A stretch of DNA of 42,841 nucleotides, taken from contig JAUQYT010000317.1 in NCBI GenBank assembly GCA_030587605.1, positions 1 through 42,841 on the forward strand. Direction: 5' to 3'. Below, piece by piece: positions 34,714-42,841 of this stretch. The stretch comes from Candidatus Njordarchaeum guaymasense (lineage in GTDB: Archaea > Asgardarchaeota > Njordarchaeia > Njordarchaeales > Njordarchaeaceae). The notes below the pieces were generated by a model. That model had not been told where the DNA came from and did no database searches. It worked only from the letters and a program-made list of their open reading frames with translations. Each line of letters begins with the position of its first letter. The first letter of the stretch is position 1. Position numbers and translations under genes: made by a program.

Positions 34714-35649
34714 TTGGGTTTTGTTGCCGATCTAATATTAAAGAACTTGGATATTCACGTCACATTCCCTTGGGGAATAAGCATAGTTGACGCCATGGCT
34801 TATCCAGATATGACGCAAAGCGACGACAACTACATCGAATGCGTCAGAGCAATCGTAGATGATCCGTTCTTCGATGGGGTCGAGATACCTAAACCCCCTG
34901 AGAACCTATGGGGTCAACTTGAGAAACTCTTGGAAGACCGATTCGTTATTCTCGCGGCTCAGACTGAAGTACTGCAGAAGGGCGCGAACGTGAGTTCGCT
35001 TGACGAAGCGGAACGCAAAAAGGCTATCGACAGCATGGGGAAAATAATAGAGGACGCAGGCAGGCACGAAGTGTGTTTGCTCGCCTTCTGCTCGGGTCCA
35101 GACCCAGGAGCAAACAAGAGAGCGGAGGCAACAGCGAAGCTGATTGATTCATTGAAGAAATTGTGTGAAAAAGCTGGGGACTACGGCGTCAGTTTACTAC
35201 TTGAGAGTTTTGACAGAAACCACGACAAGAGACTCCTGATCGGACCTATGGAGGAAGCGGTAAAAGCCGTCAGGGAAGTGAGAAAGGACTACTACAACAT
35301 CGGCCTAATGTGGGATCTGAGTCACGGACCGCTTCTAGGCGAGAAACCTGAAATCCTCAAGAAAGCCGGGGGCCTAATTGAGCACATACACATCGGCTGC
35401 GGAAAGAAAGGTGACAAGTCTGGCGCGCTCCTCGACCACCACCCAGGCTTCTACAGTAAGAACTCTATCAACACAACCGAAGACGTAGCAGACCTAATAG
35501 AAGTTCTCATGGACATAGACTACTGCGGACTCGTTGGCTTCGAGGTCAAACCCCAAGAGACCCAGTCAAGCAAAGAAGTCATAAACGCAGCCAAAGGCGT
35601 TCTAATAGAAGCCTTCCAGAAGGCAGTTCCAAGGATATTGAAAAAGTGA
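34714..35649 (+). CDS. Sugar phosphate isomerase/epimerase (AP-endonuclease-2 type TIM barrel)
   Basis: The 311-residue protein is a xylose-isomerase-like TIM barrel. Features include FFDGVEIPKPPENLWGQL in the first part, LLLESFDRN with a metal-ligand Glu, GLMWDLSHGPLLGE with Asp-x2-His ligands, HIHIGC, and a final GFEVKPQE with another acidic ligand. It probably isomerises or epimerises a sugar or sugar phosphate. It begins the sugar-related group. The TTG start has AGGAGG at about 34699-34704. Confidence 0.8.
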   Translation: MGFVADLILKNLDIHVTFPWGISIVDAMAYPDMTQSDDNYIECVRAIVDDPFFDGVEIPKPPENLWGQLEKLLEDRFVILAAQTEVLQKGANVSSLDEAERKKAIDSMGKIIEDAGRHEVCLLAFCSGPDPGANKRAEATAKLIDSLKKLCEKAGDYGVSLLLESFDRNHDKRLLIGPMEEAVKAVREVRKDYYNIGLMWDLSHGPLLGEKPEILKKAGGLIEHIHIGCGKKGDKSGALLDHHPGFYSKNSINTTEDVADLIEVLMDIDYCGLVGFEVKPQETQSSKEVINAAKGVLIEAFQKAVPRILKK

Positions 35650-35673
35650 ATCTCGGAGAATCGCGTATTCGTC

Positions 35674-35694
35674 GGCAGTGACCGGGATTTGAAC
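35674..35694 (-). other. tRNA 3'-end-like fragment
   Basis: Read on the minus strand, GTTCAAATCCCGGTCACTGCC looks like the T-loop and 3' acceptor side of an archaeal tRNA (TTCAAAT loop). No matching 5' half was found nearby and the T-stem is only partly paired. Next to it is a perfect hairpin TCGTCTA-GAGT-TAGACGA at 35695-35712. This could be a remnant of an integration site, or chance. Confidence 0.25.
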
Positions 35695-35740
35695 TCGTCT
35701 AGAGTTAGACGATGGGGCAAAAAAGGAGAGTTGAGGAGAG

Positions 35741-35764
35741 AGAGGATGATCTGTCCTCTTTTCT
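35741..35764. terminator. Bidirectional terminator between convergent genes
   Basis: AGAGGA (35741-35746) pairs with TCCTCT (35754-35759) around a seven-base loop and is followed by TTTTC. On the other strand, a T-run at 35719-35724 can end the hydrolase transcript. It lies between the gene ending at 35649 and the minus-strand gene ending at 35772. Confidence 0.45.
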
Positions 35765-35771
35765 TCGTCGA

Positions 35772-36587
35772 CTAGGATACCTTCTTTAGAAAATCAAGCA
35801 ATATCTTGTGATATAGTTCAGTGGCTTCAAACTGTATCATGTGTCCAATGTTAGGTGTGAGCACCTTAAGCTCAGAGTTCTTGATTTGTTCATGCATGAA
35901 CTTCGAGTTCTCAGGCAGAATGAATACATCCTTGTCTCCTGTTAACATCAGGGTAGGGACACTGATGGTTGCTAGTTTGTTTTCAACGTTGTAGTCGTCT
36001 ACGATGCTGTACATGGTCGCTAGCCCAATTTGCTCCTTGTTCAACATTGTGAGATCAACGAACTCTTTAACCAGGTCTTTGTGCTCCTTAGCGTATTTGC
36101 TCTGGAAACAGAGGGCGACAAATACGGTCTCGATGAGCGATCGGTCTGAGAGTCTCATTTTGCCACTCTTGAGATTCTTGACATACTCATCCAGACCAGG
36201 GTTCTTCAACTTCGGGGCCGTAGCCATCAACACAAGTGCCTTGAGGCGCTTCGCGAACTTTGGTGTCGTCGCATATATCAGGGAAATCATCCCGCCCATG
36301 CTATGCCCAACAAGGACAAACTTCTCCTCGCCAATCAATTTGCCGATTGCATAGTCGAGATTAGCAGCGAGCTGTGGAAGGGCATATGAAGCGTTGTCGG
36401 GTTTGTCACTTTTCCCGTGTCCAAGGTGGTCGAACGCGATGGCACGGTACCATTTCCCAAAGTAGTCTACTTGCTTCTCGAAAAGCCAATAGCTACCTAG
36501 GAAACCGTGAATGAAAACGACAGGCATCCCTTTCCCTTTCTCAATATACCACATCTTGTTTCCTTCTTTTAGATCCACATATGGCAT
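35772..36587 (-). CDS. Alpha/beta-fold hydrolase
   Basis: The 271-residue protein has the oxyanion HGFLGSYW segment, the nucleophile Ser96 in GHSMGG, the acid (Asp218/Asp220, GDKDVF) and His249 in NIGHM, so the catalytic triad is complete. It could hydrolyse an ester, a lipid-like amide or a C-C bond; the substrate is unknown. It has no signal peptide. It is convergent with the TIM-barrel gene and divergent from the sugar symporter. Confidence 0.9.
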   Translation of the reverse strand: MPYVDLKEGNKMWYIEKGKGMPVVFIHGFLGSYWLFEKQVDYFGKWYRAIAFDHLGHGKSDKPDNASYALPQLAANLDYAIGKLIGEEKFVLVGHSMGGMISLIYATTPKFAKRLKALVLMATAPKLKNPGLDEYVKNLKSGKMRLSDRSLIETVFVALCFQSKYAKEHKDLVKEFVDLTMLNKEQIGLATMYSIVDDYNVENKLATISVPTLMLTGDKDVFILPENSKFMHEQIKNSELKVLTPNIGHMIQFEATELYHKILLDFLKKVS

Positions 36588-36766
36588 GCTGTAAACTCAC
36601 CAGTCTCCACGGGTCCTCCCGTTGAAATATTGTCTGACCCGACCTTGCTAATAATCCTATTGTAGCCGCTATTGTGTCAGATCAGAATTCCTTCCGATAG
36701 CATTTGAATAGATGAAGCATCCAAAAGAGAACTCAGTCAGCCTAGTGGCTGAATATATGGAGGAGA

Positions 36767-38128
36767 GTGAAGAGAAGAGTGTTAACTAAAGGTCAGAAGT
36801 TAGCATATGGAATAACAAGGTTCGGTCCCAGCACTATGCTAAACATAGCTGCCCTCGCAAGTGCCTTGTTCTATTATGGATTTGGGGTTCTTCCGGGTTA
36901 TCTTGCTGTTCTTCCGCTTGCAATAAGCTACCTGGTTAGTGCCGTGTGCGATTCCGGCTTTGGGTACCTAAGTGATAGAACACCTACAAAGCGGTGGGGT
37001 AGACGAAGACCATATTTGATTATCGGGGCTCCATTGATGGCACTGTGCTTTTCTATGTATTTTCTCCCCACGATGTTTGTTTCTCCTTCTGACATCACTG
37101 GGCTTTTCATTTGGGCAACTGTCTGGATAAGTCTGTTCAAGATGTTCTATAGTTTTACCATGACGCCTTACCAGTGTTGGATGCCAGAAATCACCGAACC
37201 CCAGGAGAGACCATCAGTTTCAGCCTGGCAAAATGGAGCGAACTTCGCAGCGATGGCGTTGGGAATTTTCGGAGTCACTCTACTCGGTTACATACTTCCC
37301 ACGGGATTGGTTTCCACGCCACTTTTGATCTTGATCCTCATTATCGTTCTAGTAGAGTTGATCGGGTTTATTCCGGTGCTAGCCAAGATAAGAGGGGAAG
37401 GCAAGTTCATAAAGCAACCTTCTTTCAGAAGGGATTACGGGTTTGCACTTCGCAACAAAAACTATGTTCGTTGGATCATGGTGCAAGGGATATTCTCAAT
37501 CGGTCTCATAACAACAGAAACAGTCGCTTTCACGTACTTGACGGGGACAAAATCTGTCCTGAAGTTTAACTTTATGCCTCAGATGGTTATCTTTGCCGTC
37601 GAGATGCTCGTCGTTGTCTACGCTTTCTTTATCATTTGGCCGAGAATGGTAAGGAGGCGCGGTAAGAGGTTCACTTTGACGGTTTCGATGTTGACTGCAG
37701 CAGTAGCTTTGCCTTTTATTCTCTTTGTAGGCCAGGTGCCAGGTTTTCCATTGTCTACAGACCTACAGGCTTACATCGTCTTTGGGCTTATACTGACTGG
37801 ACTTTCAGGATGGTTCCTATTCCCGTACATAATATACGCTGACTTCGCCCATGTAGATCAGATAAAGACTGGTGAAGGAAGAGCGGGCGTTTATACAGGG
37901 TTCAGTTCAATCCCCCTCAACATCTTCCAGTTCTTCTCGACGCTGCTGCTATCACTCCTATTGAGTCTCCCAGATGTTCCTGGACAGACTTACAGTGTTG
38001 GGCTGCTATGGTGGGGTCCAATCGCCTCACTGGCCTTGATACTTGGTGTCCTTGGACTTCGTACGGTAAACATCGACCCAGATTTCGCTGCGATAGAGAA
38101 GGAGTTCGGAAAGAAGGCAAAGAAATAA
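36767..38128 (+). CDS. GPH-type sugar/cation symporter (MFS_2)
   Basis: About 453 residues with twelve predicted membrane helices. The loop after helix 2 has FGYLSDRTPTKRWGRRRPYLIIGAP, the signature of the glycoside-pentoside-hexuronide family, which imports oligosaccharides or glycosides with H+ or Na+. Helices 4-5 show a PYQCWMPEI segment. The start is GTG at 36767 after GGAGGAGA. It is convergent with a GH4 glycosidase, suggesting uptake and cleavage of a common substrate. Confidence 0.85.
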   Translation: MKRRVLTKGQKLAYGITRFGPSTMLNIAALASALFYYGFGVLPGYLAVLPLAISYLVSAVCDSGFGYLSDRTPTKRWGRRRPYLIIGAPLMALCFSMYFLPTMFVSPSDITGLFIWATVWISLFKMFYSFTMTPYQCWMPEITEPQERPSVSAWQNGANFAAMALGIFGVTLLGYILPTGLVSTPLLILILIIVLVELIGFIPVLAKIRGEGKFIKQPSFRRDYGFALRNKNYVRWIMVQGIFSIGLITTETVAFTYLTGTKSVLKFNFMPQMVIFAVEMLVVVYAFFIIWPRMVRRRGKRFTLTVSMLTAAVALPFILFVGQVPGFPLSTDLQAYIVFGLILTGLSGWFLFPYIIYADFAHVDQIKTGEGRAGVYTGFSSIPLNIFQFFSTLLLSLLLSLPDVPGQTYSVGLLWWGPIASLALILGVLGLRTVNIDPDFAAIEKEFGKKAKK

Positions 38129-38137
38129 TGAGTGATT

Positions 38138-38170
38138 GAGAAGTAGGTTAAACCCTTCTTCTCTATTTTT
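38138..38170. terminator. Hairpin terminator after the symporter
   Basis: GAGAAG (38138-38143) pairs with CTTCTC (38158-38163) and is followed by TATTTTT. It lies between the convergent symporter and GH4 genes and could serve both. The sequence shares TGAGAAGTAGRTTARA with the hairpin at 39666-39701. Confidence 0.5.
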
Positions 38171-38212
38171 CTGAATTCGGGTTCCAGTTCGGTCAAACTC
38201 ACCTTATTCTGA

Positions 38213-39517
38213 TTACCTGTTGAAAAGTGGCAAGTGCTCTCGTTGAAGCTTGAGGATTTCATCAAGCATCTTCTCGGCGCTACTGAGGCTATCTACTACT
38301 GGATCTGCTAGGAGCGCTTGCAAGGCCAACTCTCTAGACCCGTTGAGAGCCGCTTCAACACATAAGTCTTGAACCGATGCTTGCGTGTTCATCAATGCAG
38401 CAATTCCCTTCGGCAATTCGCCGAGCTTCACACCGTGAACGCCACTTTTGTTCACTATGGCTGGACACTCGATAACGAGATCCCGCGGAAGATTCTCGAT
38501 TAAGCCCTCACTATTAGGCAAGTTAGCGGCTAGCTCCTGTTGCCTAGAGTCAGTCAGTATTCCTTCTATTATGGGGATAACACGTTCACCCGAGGGCTTA
38601 AACCAAGTCTTAAGATGCTTCTTCCCCTCAACGATTCTCCTCAATTCATGCTTGGATTGGGAGCACTGAAGTTTATAGTCCTCATAGTTTTTCCGGATGT
38701 TTTCGGCGTCAACCCACTCCCACGCCCAGTTAACGTACTCGCCAAAGTGAGTGTCAGTTACATAGGGTAAGCAGCCGTAGACCCTCATTATCTCTTTTAT
38801 CAAGCCAATTTCTCTGGCGTTTTTGAAATACTCTGGAGCTTTTTTTCTTATGTCAGGATAGGCATCCTTGCCCGTGTCTTTGTAGGTTGCCTCAAGGAGC
38901 ACGCCGAAATGGTTTAGCCCTCCCGCTTTGATACTCAAGTTCAAGAAAGGAGTGTTAAGCATTGGCGTCAAGAATAGGACAAGGTTGTATATTCCGTGGC
39001 ATAGACCGACGAACTTCAATCTTCCTTTGAACTTTCTCTTGACGGCTAAGCAGACCCTGCTCATTGGGTTGCTGAAGTTGAACACCCATGCGTTGGGGCA
39101 GATCTTCTGGATGTCTTCGCAGATTTCGATCATTGGAGGAATGATCCTGAGGGAGTGGAATAGTCCTCCTGGTCCGCCGTTTTCGCCGTATATCTGCTTG
39201 TTCCCGTATTTGCGCGGAACCTCGAAATCCTGCTCCCAGAGTTTGAACCTGTCCCCGACCTCAATAGAAATAATGACGAAGTCGGCGCCCTTTAGCGCCT
39301 CTGGGCGAGAAGTGGTGGCCTCGACTGAGAAGTCTAGTTTCGTCTCATCAATAGCTATTTGACAAGCTTGACGCACCATTTCCAACGAGTTTGGGTTGAT
39401 GTCATGCAGAACGATCATGCCCTCATTGAGCTCCTTGCTCTTGAGAATATCGGAAATCGTGCCAATTCCAAACTGGGCGCTTCCAGCCCCTACTAGGACA
39501 ATTCGTCTACGTGTCAT
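38213..39517 (-). CDS. GH4 family glycosidase (alpha-galactosidase/6-phospho-glycosidase type)
   Basis: About 434 residues. The N-terminus has the NAD-binding VLVGAGSAQFG, with IVLHDINP as the second strand; the middle has FNFSNPMSRVC, GLCHGIYN (metal-binding Cys) and GGLNHFG (metal His), which are characteristic of NAD+ and Mn2+-dependent GH4 enzymes. They act on alpha- or beta-glycosides or their 6-phosphates. The start ATG at 39517 has GAGGG upstream; a GTG at 39538 would add seven residues. Confidence 0.9.
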   Translation of the reverse strand: MTRRRIVLVGAGSAQFGIGTISDILKSKELNEGMIVLHDINPNSLEMVRQACQIAIDETKLDFSVEATTSRPEALKGADFVIISIEVGDRFKLWEQDFEVPRKYGNKQIYGENGGPGGLFHSLRIIPPMIEICEDIQKICPNAWVFNFSNPMSRVCLAVKRKFKGRLKFVGLCHGIYNLVLFLTPMLNTPFLNLSIKAGGLNHFGVLLEATYKDTGKDAYPDIRKKAPEYFKNAREIGLIKEIMRVYGCLPYVTDTHFGEYVNWAWEWVDAENIRKNYEDYKLQCSQSKHELRRIVEGKKHLKTWFKPSGERVIPIIEGILTDSRQQELAANLPNSEGLIENLPRDLVIECPAIVNKSGVHGVKLGELPKGIAALMNTQASVQDLCVEAALNGSRELALQALLADPVVDSLSSAEKMLDEILKLQREHLPLFNR

Positions 39518-39665
39518 TGCTTGTCCCTCACTTGGCACCTTTCTTCTCAGGGTTTCTCAACTGTACCCTCAATGTTGGAGGTCACTGATGATTGTTTTGT
39601 TAGACTTGCTCCTTCGCTGCAATACAGAAACAGTCCGGGAAGAAATTAAGTAATAGGAGTCGAAT

Positions 39666-39701
39666 GAGAAGTAGATTAGATTCACTTCTCTGACTTTTTT
39701 T
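39666..39701. terminator. Hairpin terminator between GH4 and the coiled-coil gene
   Basis: GAGAAGT (39666-39672) pairs perfectly with ACTTCTC (39684-39690), followed by TGACTTTTTTT. It lies downstream of the long minus-strand gene ending at 39750 and upstream of the GH4 start; on the minus strand it could end the coiled-coil transcript. Confidence 0.5.
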
Positions 39702-39749
39702 CCTATTTCTAATTTTGGCTTCTCAGAGTTGAATTGGAGGTGGAAGGAT

Positions 39750-42700
39750 CTAGCTTTGTGTTTTCCTAGGTGGTGGTTTTGGTGCAGAGGGTTCCTTTAA
39801 GTCATGAGACCCGCCTAGTAGAGCCGGTAGGATGATTCTGTCGAAGAACTGTACGTAGTTATCCATTGTGCTTACTACACCCACAAGTTCATTGTCTGTT
39901 GGTGCCACAGGGGAAAAGAGCATTTCCTCGTTATCCCTTGAACACCCGAAGCAGAATAAGTTGGGACCTGCTCGGATTGTCATGTTCGCTTGCCTAGACA
40001 TTTCAGCCAGCATGTCTGTTTCTTTCTGGTCACCTGCAATGTCCGAGAGGACTAGTGTTACCCTGGTTGCTTTCTTAACGCTCTTAATATCTTCAAGTGG
40101 CGCTTCTTTGATCGTTGGGAGCACAATCACTATGTTGCTTCTGGTTCGTTTGACCATTTCCTGGATGTGTGACATTATAGCTGTTCTTGTTACTACTTGC
40201 CACGTTTTCTCAGCAGCGAACTGCGGAGTCTTTTCAAGCTCCATCCAAGCGCTATGAAGAACCAGTTCAGCCCCTGTTGACGCTTTCCTCAGTTTTTCAA
40301 TGCTTTCACGGAAACTTGCTAATACGTTTTTTGTCTCTTCCTTGATTAGCGCTTCGTTTCTTTCGATGACTCCTATGAGGCTGGAGTTTATTGTGCTTAT
40401 GGCTTTATCACATCTTGTTTGGTTGGTCAATAGGGTTTCGTTCATTTTCCTCTCATTCACCATTGAGACTTCTCTGTATTTTTCGTACGACCTAGTCAGA
40501 AGGTAGCCACAGGTGCCACTAGCGCCAAACGCGTCCTGTTCATACTCTTGAAGGTGTGACGAGACTATTCTATGGAATCCTTCCTTTGCACCAATCGCTT
40601 CTGACTTGAACCCCTCCAGGGATGCGTTCGTGATTTTGGTAAGAGACGTGCTCATTGTCGAGACTGTGTTAAGTGTCTCACTTGCATGTTTGCTCGACGA
40701 TTCGCCAAGTTCCTTTAGAGCTCTGCCAGAAATTTCATCGATCTTATTGGATGAGATCTCTCTAGACTCTGAAGCTTTTGCCGTAGACTCTCCTGTGAGA
40801 GACTTTATCTCTCCAGTTGACTGAGTGACTAGGGTATTAAGCTCTTTCTGTAAGCCTGCAGTTGAATCATCGAACCCTTTTGCTGTAGATGTTAATGCTG
40901 TACGCATGGAGTTGCTCGTTGATTCCATGACATCCCTGCTTGTTTTCAGGGTTGTGTTGACCTGATTGGTGATATTCGTTTGGGTAGCTGATCTAGTTGC
41001 CTCAATGTTCTTCGCTGTTTGTGCAACAAGTGCTGATAGGTCGGATTTGCTTCGTTGAATACTCTGATCTGTTTCATCCAGGTGTTTGGTTAATGTTGAT
41101 TCCAAGGTACTATGAACTTCGGTTACGAGATTATTGACTTCCTTTGCGTTTGAAGTCTGCTGGGCGCTTGTCTCTTCAGATACTCGTTTTAGATTGCCTT
41201 CTAATGCTTCCTTCTGCTTTGATAGCAGTTCCTCTAGAGTTTTCTTGGTTGATTCACCATCTCCAGCGTATTGTTTGATTGAAGCATCGATCGTGTCTTT
41301 GACCTGCTTCACAAGATGCTCTATCGAAGAAGAGTACTCTGTTAGCTTGGGTAGCATGCCTGCAGTGGCTACATCGCCTTTCCCGAGTTCCATCTTTGCA
41401 TTTCTGACACTGATTGAGAGAGTCTTCCCGATGTCGTCTGCTATTTTCTTCGTTTCTTCTTCAAACGAGGCCTTTTCGGTTTTAGCTTGTTCTTTGAGGG
41501 AGTTCTTTAATTCGTTGACGAGGTTTTTCTCAAAGCGTTCTAGTACTTCGCTGAACAGTTCTTTCACTTCCGTGGTGAAAGTTTTCGCGGTTCCAGACGT
41601 TTTCTTAGTGGTGGTTCCTGAGGGTTTCGTAGTAGTCGAAGTAGGTGTAACTTGCGCCAGAACCCTCTCAAGGACCTTGTTAATTTCTGATTCAAGCGCT
41701 GGGATGGAAGACGAAGCCGTGCTTGCAGCTTTGTCCAGTACTAAAGACATTGATGCGTCAATCTTCTTGCTCATCCGTAACATTGTCTTGGGAGCATCCT
41801 TCTGGAAGTTTGATAAAGCTGTTTCTAGAGCTGTAGAATAACGGGGTACTATGGTTGAGGAAGCTGATTCTAAGGATGATGCCATCGTTTTGCACGATCC
41901 AAGGTTTGAGGCGACAACATCATCCAAGTCTTTCTTGATAGTAGACATGGCTCCCGTCATGTTGGCTAATTCAGTTGAATACGTCTGTTCGATCTTTGCC
42001 TTCAAGTCTTCAAATGAAGACTGCGTCGACGACGTGAAATTCTCAACTAGTCCACGCGCAAATGAGCCAAGTTCTTCTCCTTTACGAGTAAGAGACTCTC
42101 CCAACATGTCTACCGTTTTATGAATGAACTGAGCGCAGTCAGTTATGTCTGACCTGAACCTGGCTCCCCGCTCAGCAAGTGATGTGGTAGTTTTCCCTTC
42201 GAACTCAGAGAGTGCCACGTTAGCTTCGGTTGATAGTTTCTCTATCATGTCATCGATATATGACTTGAATCTGGTAAGGTTGTTGGAAACGGTTTTGGTT
42301 AAATTGTCCATTGCTTCTCTGAGAACAGATTGAAGCTCTAAGGATTTCTGTCCAAATACTTTTCTCTGACCGTCTAAAGCTTCGGAACCTTTTGTCTTAA
42401 CAACTGTTATTGTGGTTCGGGATTTCTCCTCAACTTTATTCTGAATTTCTGAGATCTCTCTTTCAAGAAGCGCAAGGCTTTCTTTTGTCTCCATAGTATA
42501 CTGCTGGAGAACAGTTCGTAGAGCGTCAATAAAGCTCTGAACGCTAGTCTTGTATTTCCCTAGGGAAGTCGAAATCGTGTCCGTTAATTCCTTCAGATAC
42601 TTCTTGCCAGTTGTTTCGAATTTTCCGTTGACGTTATCAATTCCAGACATGAGCTCTTCTTCGGCCTCACTTGATTTCGTTTTGTGTTCGTCAACGTGCT

Positions 42701-42841
42701 TCTTGATGGCATCAGTCACCATTCCTCTTGTGGTTTCAGTATCCTGCTTTAGCTTCCCTAGCATCTCAGATACATTCTTCGAGAAACTCTCTTTAAGCGA
42801 TTCGCCTTCACTAATCATTTGAGTTGAAGTTGACTTTCCAG
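39750..42841 (-). CDS. Very long coiled-coil protein with TrmB-like C-terminal domain (5' end beyond the window)
   Basis: The visible 1030 residues are dominated by helix-forming Ser/Thr/Lys/Glu heptads (residues about 1-380 and 415-840). A Thr/Ser/Lys-rich linker lies near 388-412. The last part (about 850-1000) is a globular alpha/beta domain: SAWMELEKT, IVIVLPTI, VTLVLSDIAGD, FCFGCSRDNEEMLFSP, GVVSTMDNYVQFFD, which resembles the PLD-like sensor domain of TrmB regulators. The frame stays open through GKSTSTQ to the edge, so the ATG at 42818 is not necessarily the start. It may be a mechanosensory or receptor-like regulator; the DNA-binding part, if any, lies outside. Confidence 0.6.
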   Translation of the reverse strand, partial: GKSTSTQMISEGESLKESFSKNVSEMLGKLKQDTETTRGMVTDAIKKHVDEHKTKSSEAEEELMSGIDNVNGKFETTGKKYLKELTDTISTSLGKYKTSVQSFIDALRTVLQQYTMETKESLALLEREISEIQNKVEEKSRTTITVVKTKGSEALDGQRKVFGQKSLELQSVLREAMDNLTKTVSNNLTRFKSYIDDMIEKLSTEANVALSEFEGKTTTSLAERGARFRSDITDCAQFIHKTVDMLGESLTRKGEELGSFARGLVENFTSSTQSSFEDLKAKIEQTYSTELANMTGAMSTIKKDLDDVVASNLGSCKTMASSLESASSTIVPRYSTALETALSNFQKDAPKTMLRMSKKIDASMSLVLDKAASTASSSIPALESEINKVLERVLAQVTPTSTTTKPSGTTTKKTSGTAKTFTTEVKELFSEVLERFEKNLVNELKNSLKEQAKTEKASFEEETKKIADDIGKTLSISVRNAKMELGKGDVATAGMLPKLTEYSSSIEHLVKQVKDTIDASIKQYAGDGESTKKTLEELLSKQKEALEGNLKRVSEETSAQQTSNAKEVNNLVTEVHSTLESTLTKHLDETDQSIQRSKSDLSALVAQTAKNIEATRSATQTNITNQVNTTLKTSRDVMESTSNSMRTALTSTAKGFDDSTAGLQKELNTLVTQSTGEIKSLTGESTAKASESREISSNKIDEISGRALKELGESSSKHASETLNTVSTMSTSLTKITNASLEGFKSEAIGAKEGFHRIVSSHLQEYEQDAFGASGTCGYLLTRSYEKYREVSMVNERKMNETLLTNQTRCDKAISTINSSLIGVIERNEALIKEETKNVLASFRESIEKLRKASTGAELVLHSAWMELEKTPQFAAEKTWQVVTRTAIMSHIQEMVKRTRSNIVIVLPTIKEAPLEDIKSVKKATRVTLVLSDIAGDQKETDMLAEMSRQANMTIRAGPNLFCFGCSRDNEEMLFSPVAPTDNELVGVVSTMDNYVQFFDRIILPALLGGSHDLKEPSAPKPPPRKTQS

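Noticed and set aside
35674..35720. Complete tRNA gene
   Set aside because: Only a T-loop and 3' end are visible; no 5' acceptor or anticodon arm pairs with it, and the adjacent hairpin has a four-base rather than seven-base loop.
41134..41841. Plus-strand 235-codon frame inside the long coiled-coil gene
   Set aside because: Antisense shadow of the heptad-rich gene; the composition (Ser, Phe, Leu, Val) follows from the reverse reading.

Overview
The window reads as archaeal chromosome. The genes have archaeal character: a split methylmalonyl-CoA mutase (separate catalytic and B12 subunits), an archaeoflavoprotein next to an iron-sulfur flavoprotein, KaiC/RAD55-like proteins, DUF169, a stomatin/NfeD pair, an MNT/HEPN pair and a TrmB-like sensor domain. 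Upstream regions carry TATA-like boxes, start codons are often GTG or TTG, and Shine-Dalgarno stretches (GGAGG, GAGGG) sit before many starts. The lineage cannot be fixed from the sequence alone; an uncultured Thermoproteota/Bathyarchaeia-type organism is a reasonable guess, stated as inference. No rRNA, complete tRNA, CRISPR array or insertion sequence was seen.

Layout. 1-3.2 kb: end of a stomatin gene overlapping nfeD, then DUF169 and a glyoxalase-fold gene. 3.3-6.0 kb: a large GH94-type sugar phosphorylase-like enzyme. 6.1-10.7 kb (minus strand): an MtnA-type isomerase, three KaiC-like proteins in tandem and an SCP2 protein; all three KaiC-like proteins have Thr in place of the Walker A Lys. 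11-16.8 kb: small and regulatory genes, including a two-winged-helix protein, a gamma-carbonic-anhydrase-like protein with a methyltransferase, a MazG-like protein, and a divergent promoter with a nested palindrome.

16.8-30.8 kb is the metabolic core: biotin carrier, carboxyltransferase of the PycB/5S type, carboxyltransferase of the MmdA/12S type, biotin ligase, methylmalonyl-CoA epimerase, and both methylmalonyl-CoA mutase subunits. Together they interconvert succinyl-CoA, methylmalonyl-CoA and propionyl-CoA, with CO2 carried on biotin, and they match the subunit set of a transcarboxylase because no biotin carboxylase is present in the window. Among them sit a MerB-like organomercurial lyase homologue, an ArsN2-like acetyltransferase, a polyferredoxin-like protein, a broken Mg2+ P-type ATPase and a frameshifted metallo-beta-lactamase-fold gene.

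30.9-34.5 kb: Isf and AfpA redox flavoproteins, small Cys-rich and membrane-anchored proteins, a dCTP deaminase/dUTPase, and an MNT/HepT pair whose HepT has an in-frame stop. 34.7-39.5 kb: a sugar-related group (TIM-barrel isomerase/epimerase, alpha/beta hydrolase, GPH-type sugar symporter, GH4 glycosidase). 39.7 kb to the end: a very long coiled-coil protein with a TrmB-like C-terminal domain, cut by the window edge. Three genes carry four inactivating lesions, which points to gene decay or, less likely for the substitutions, consensus errors.
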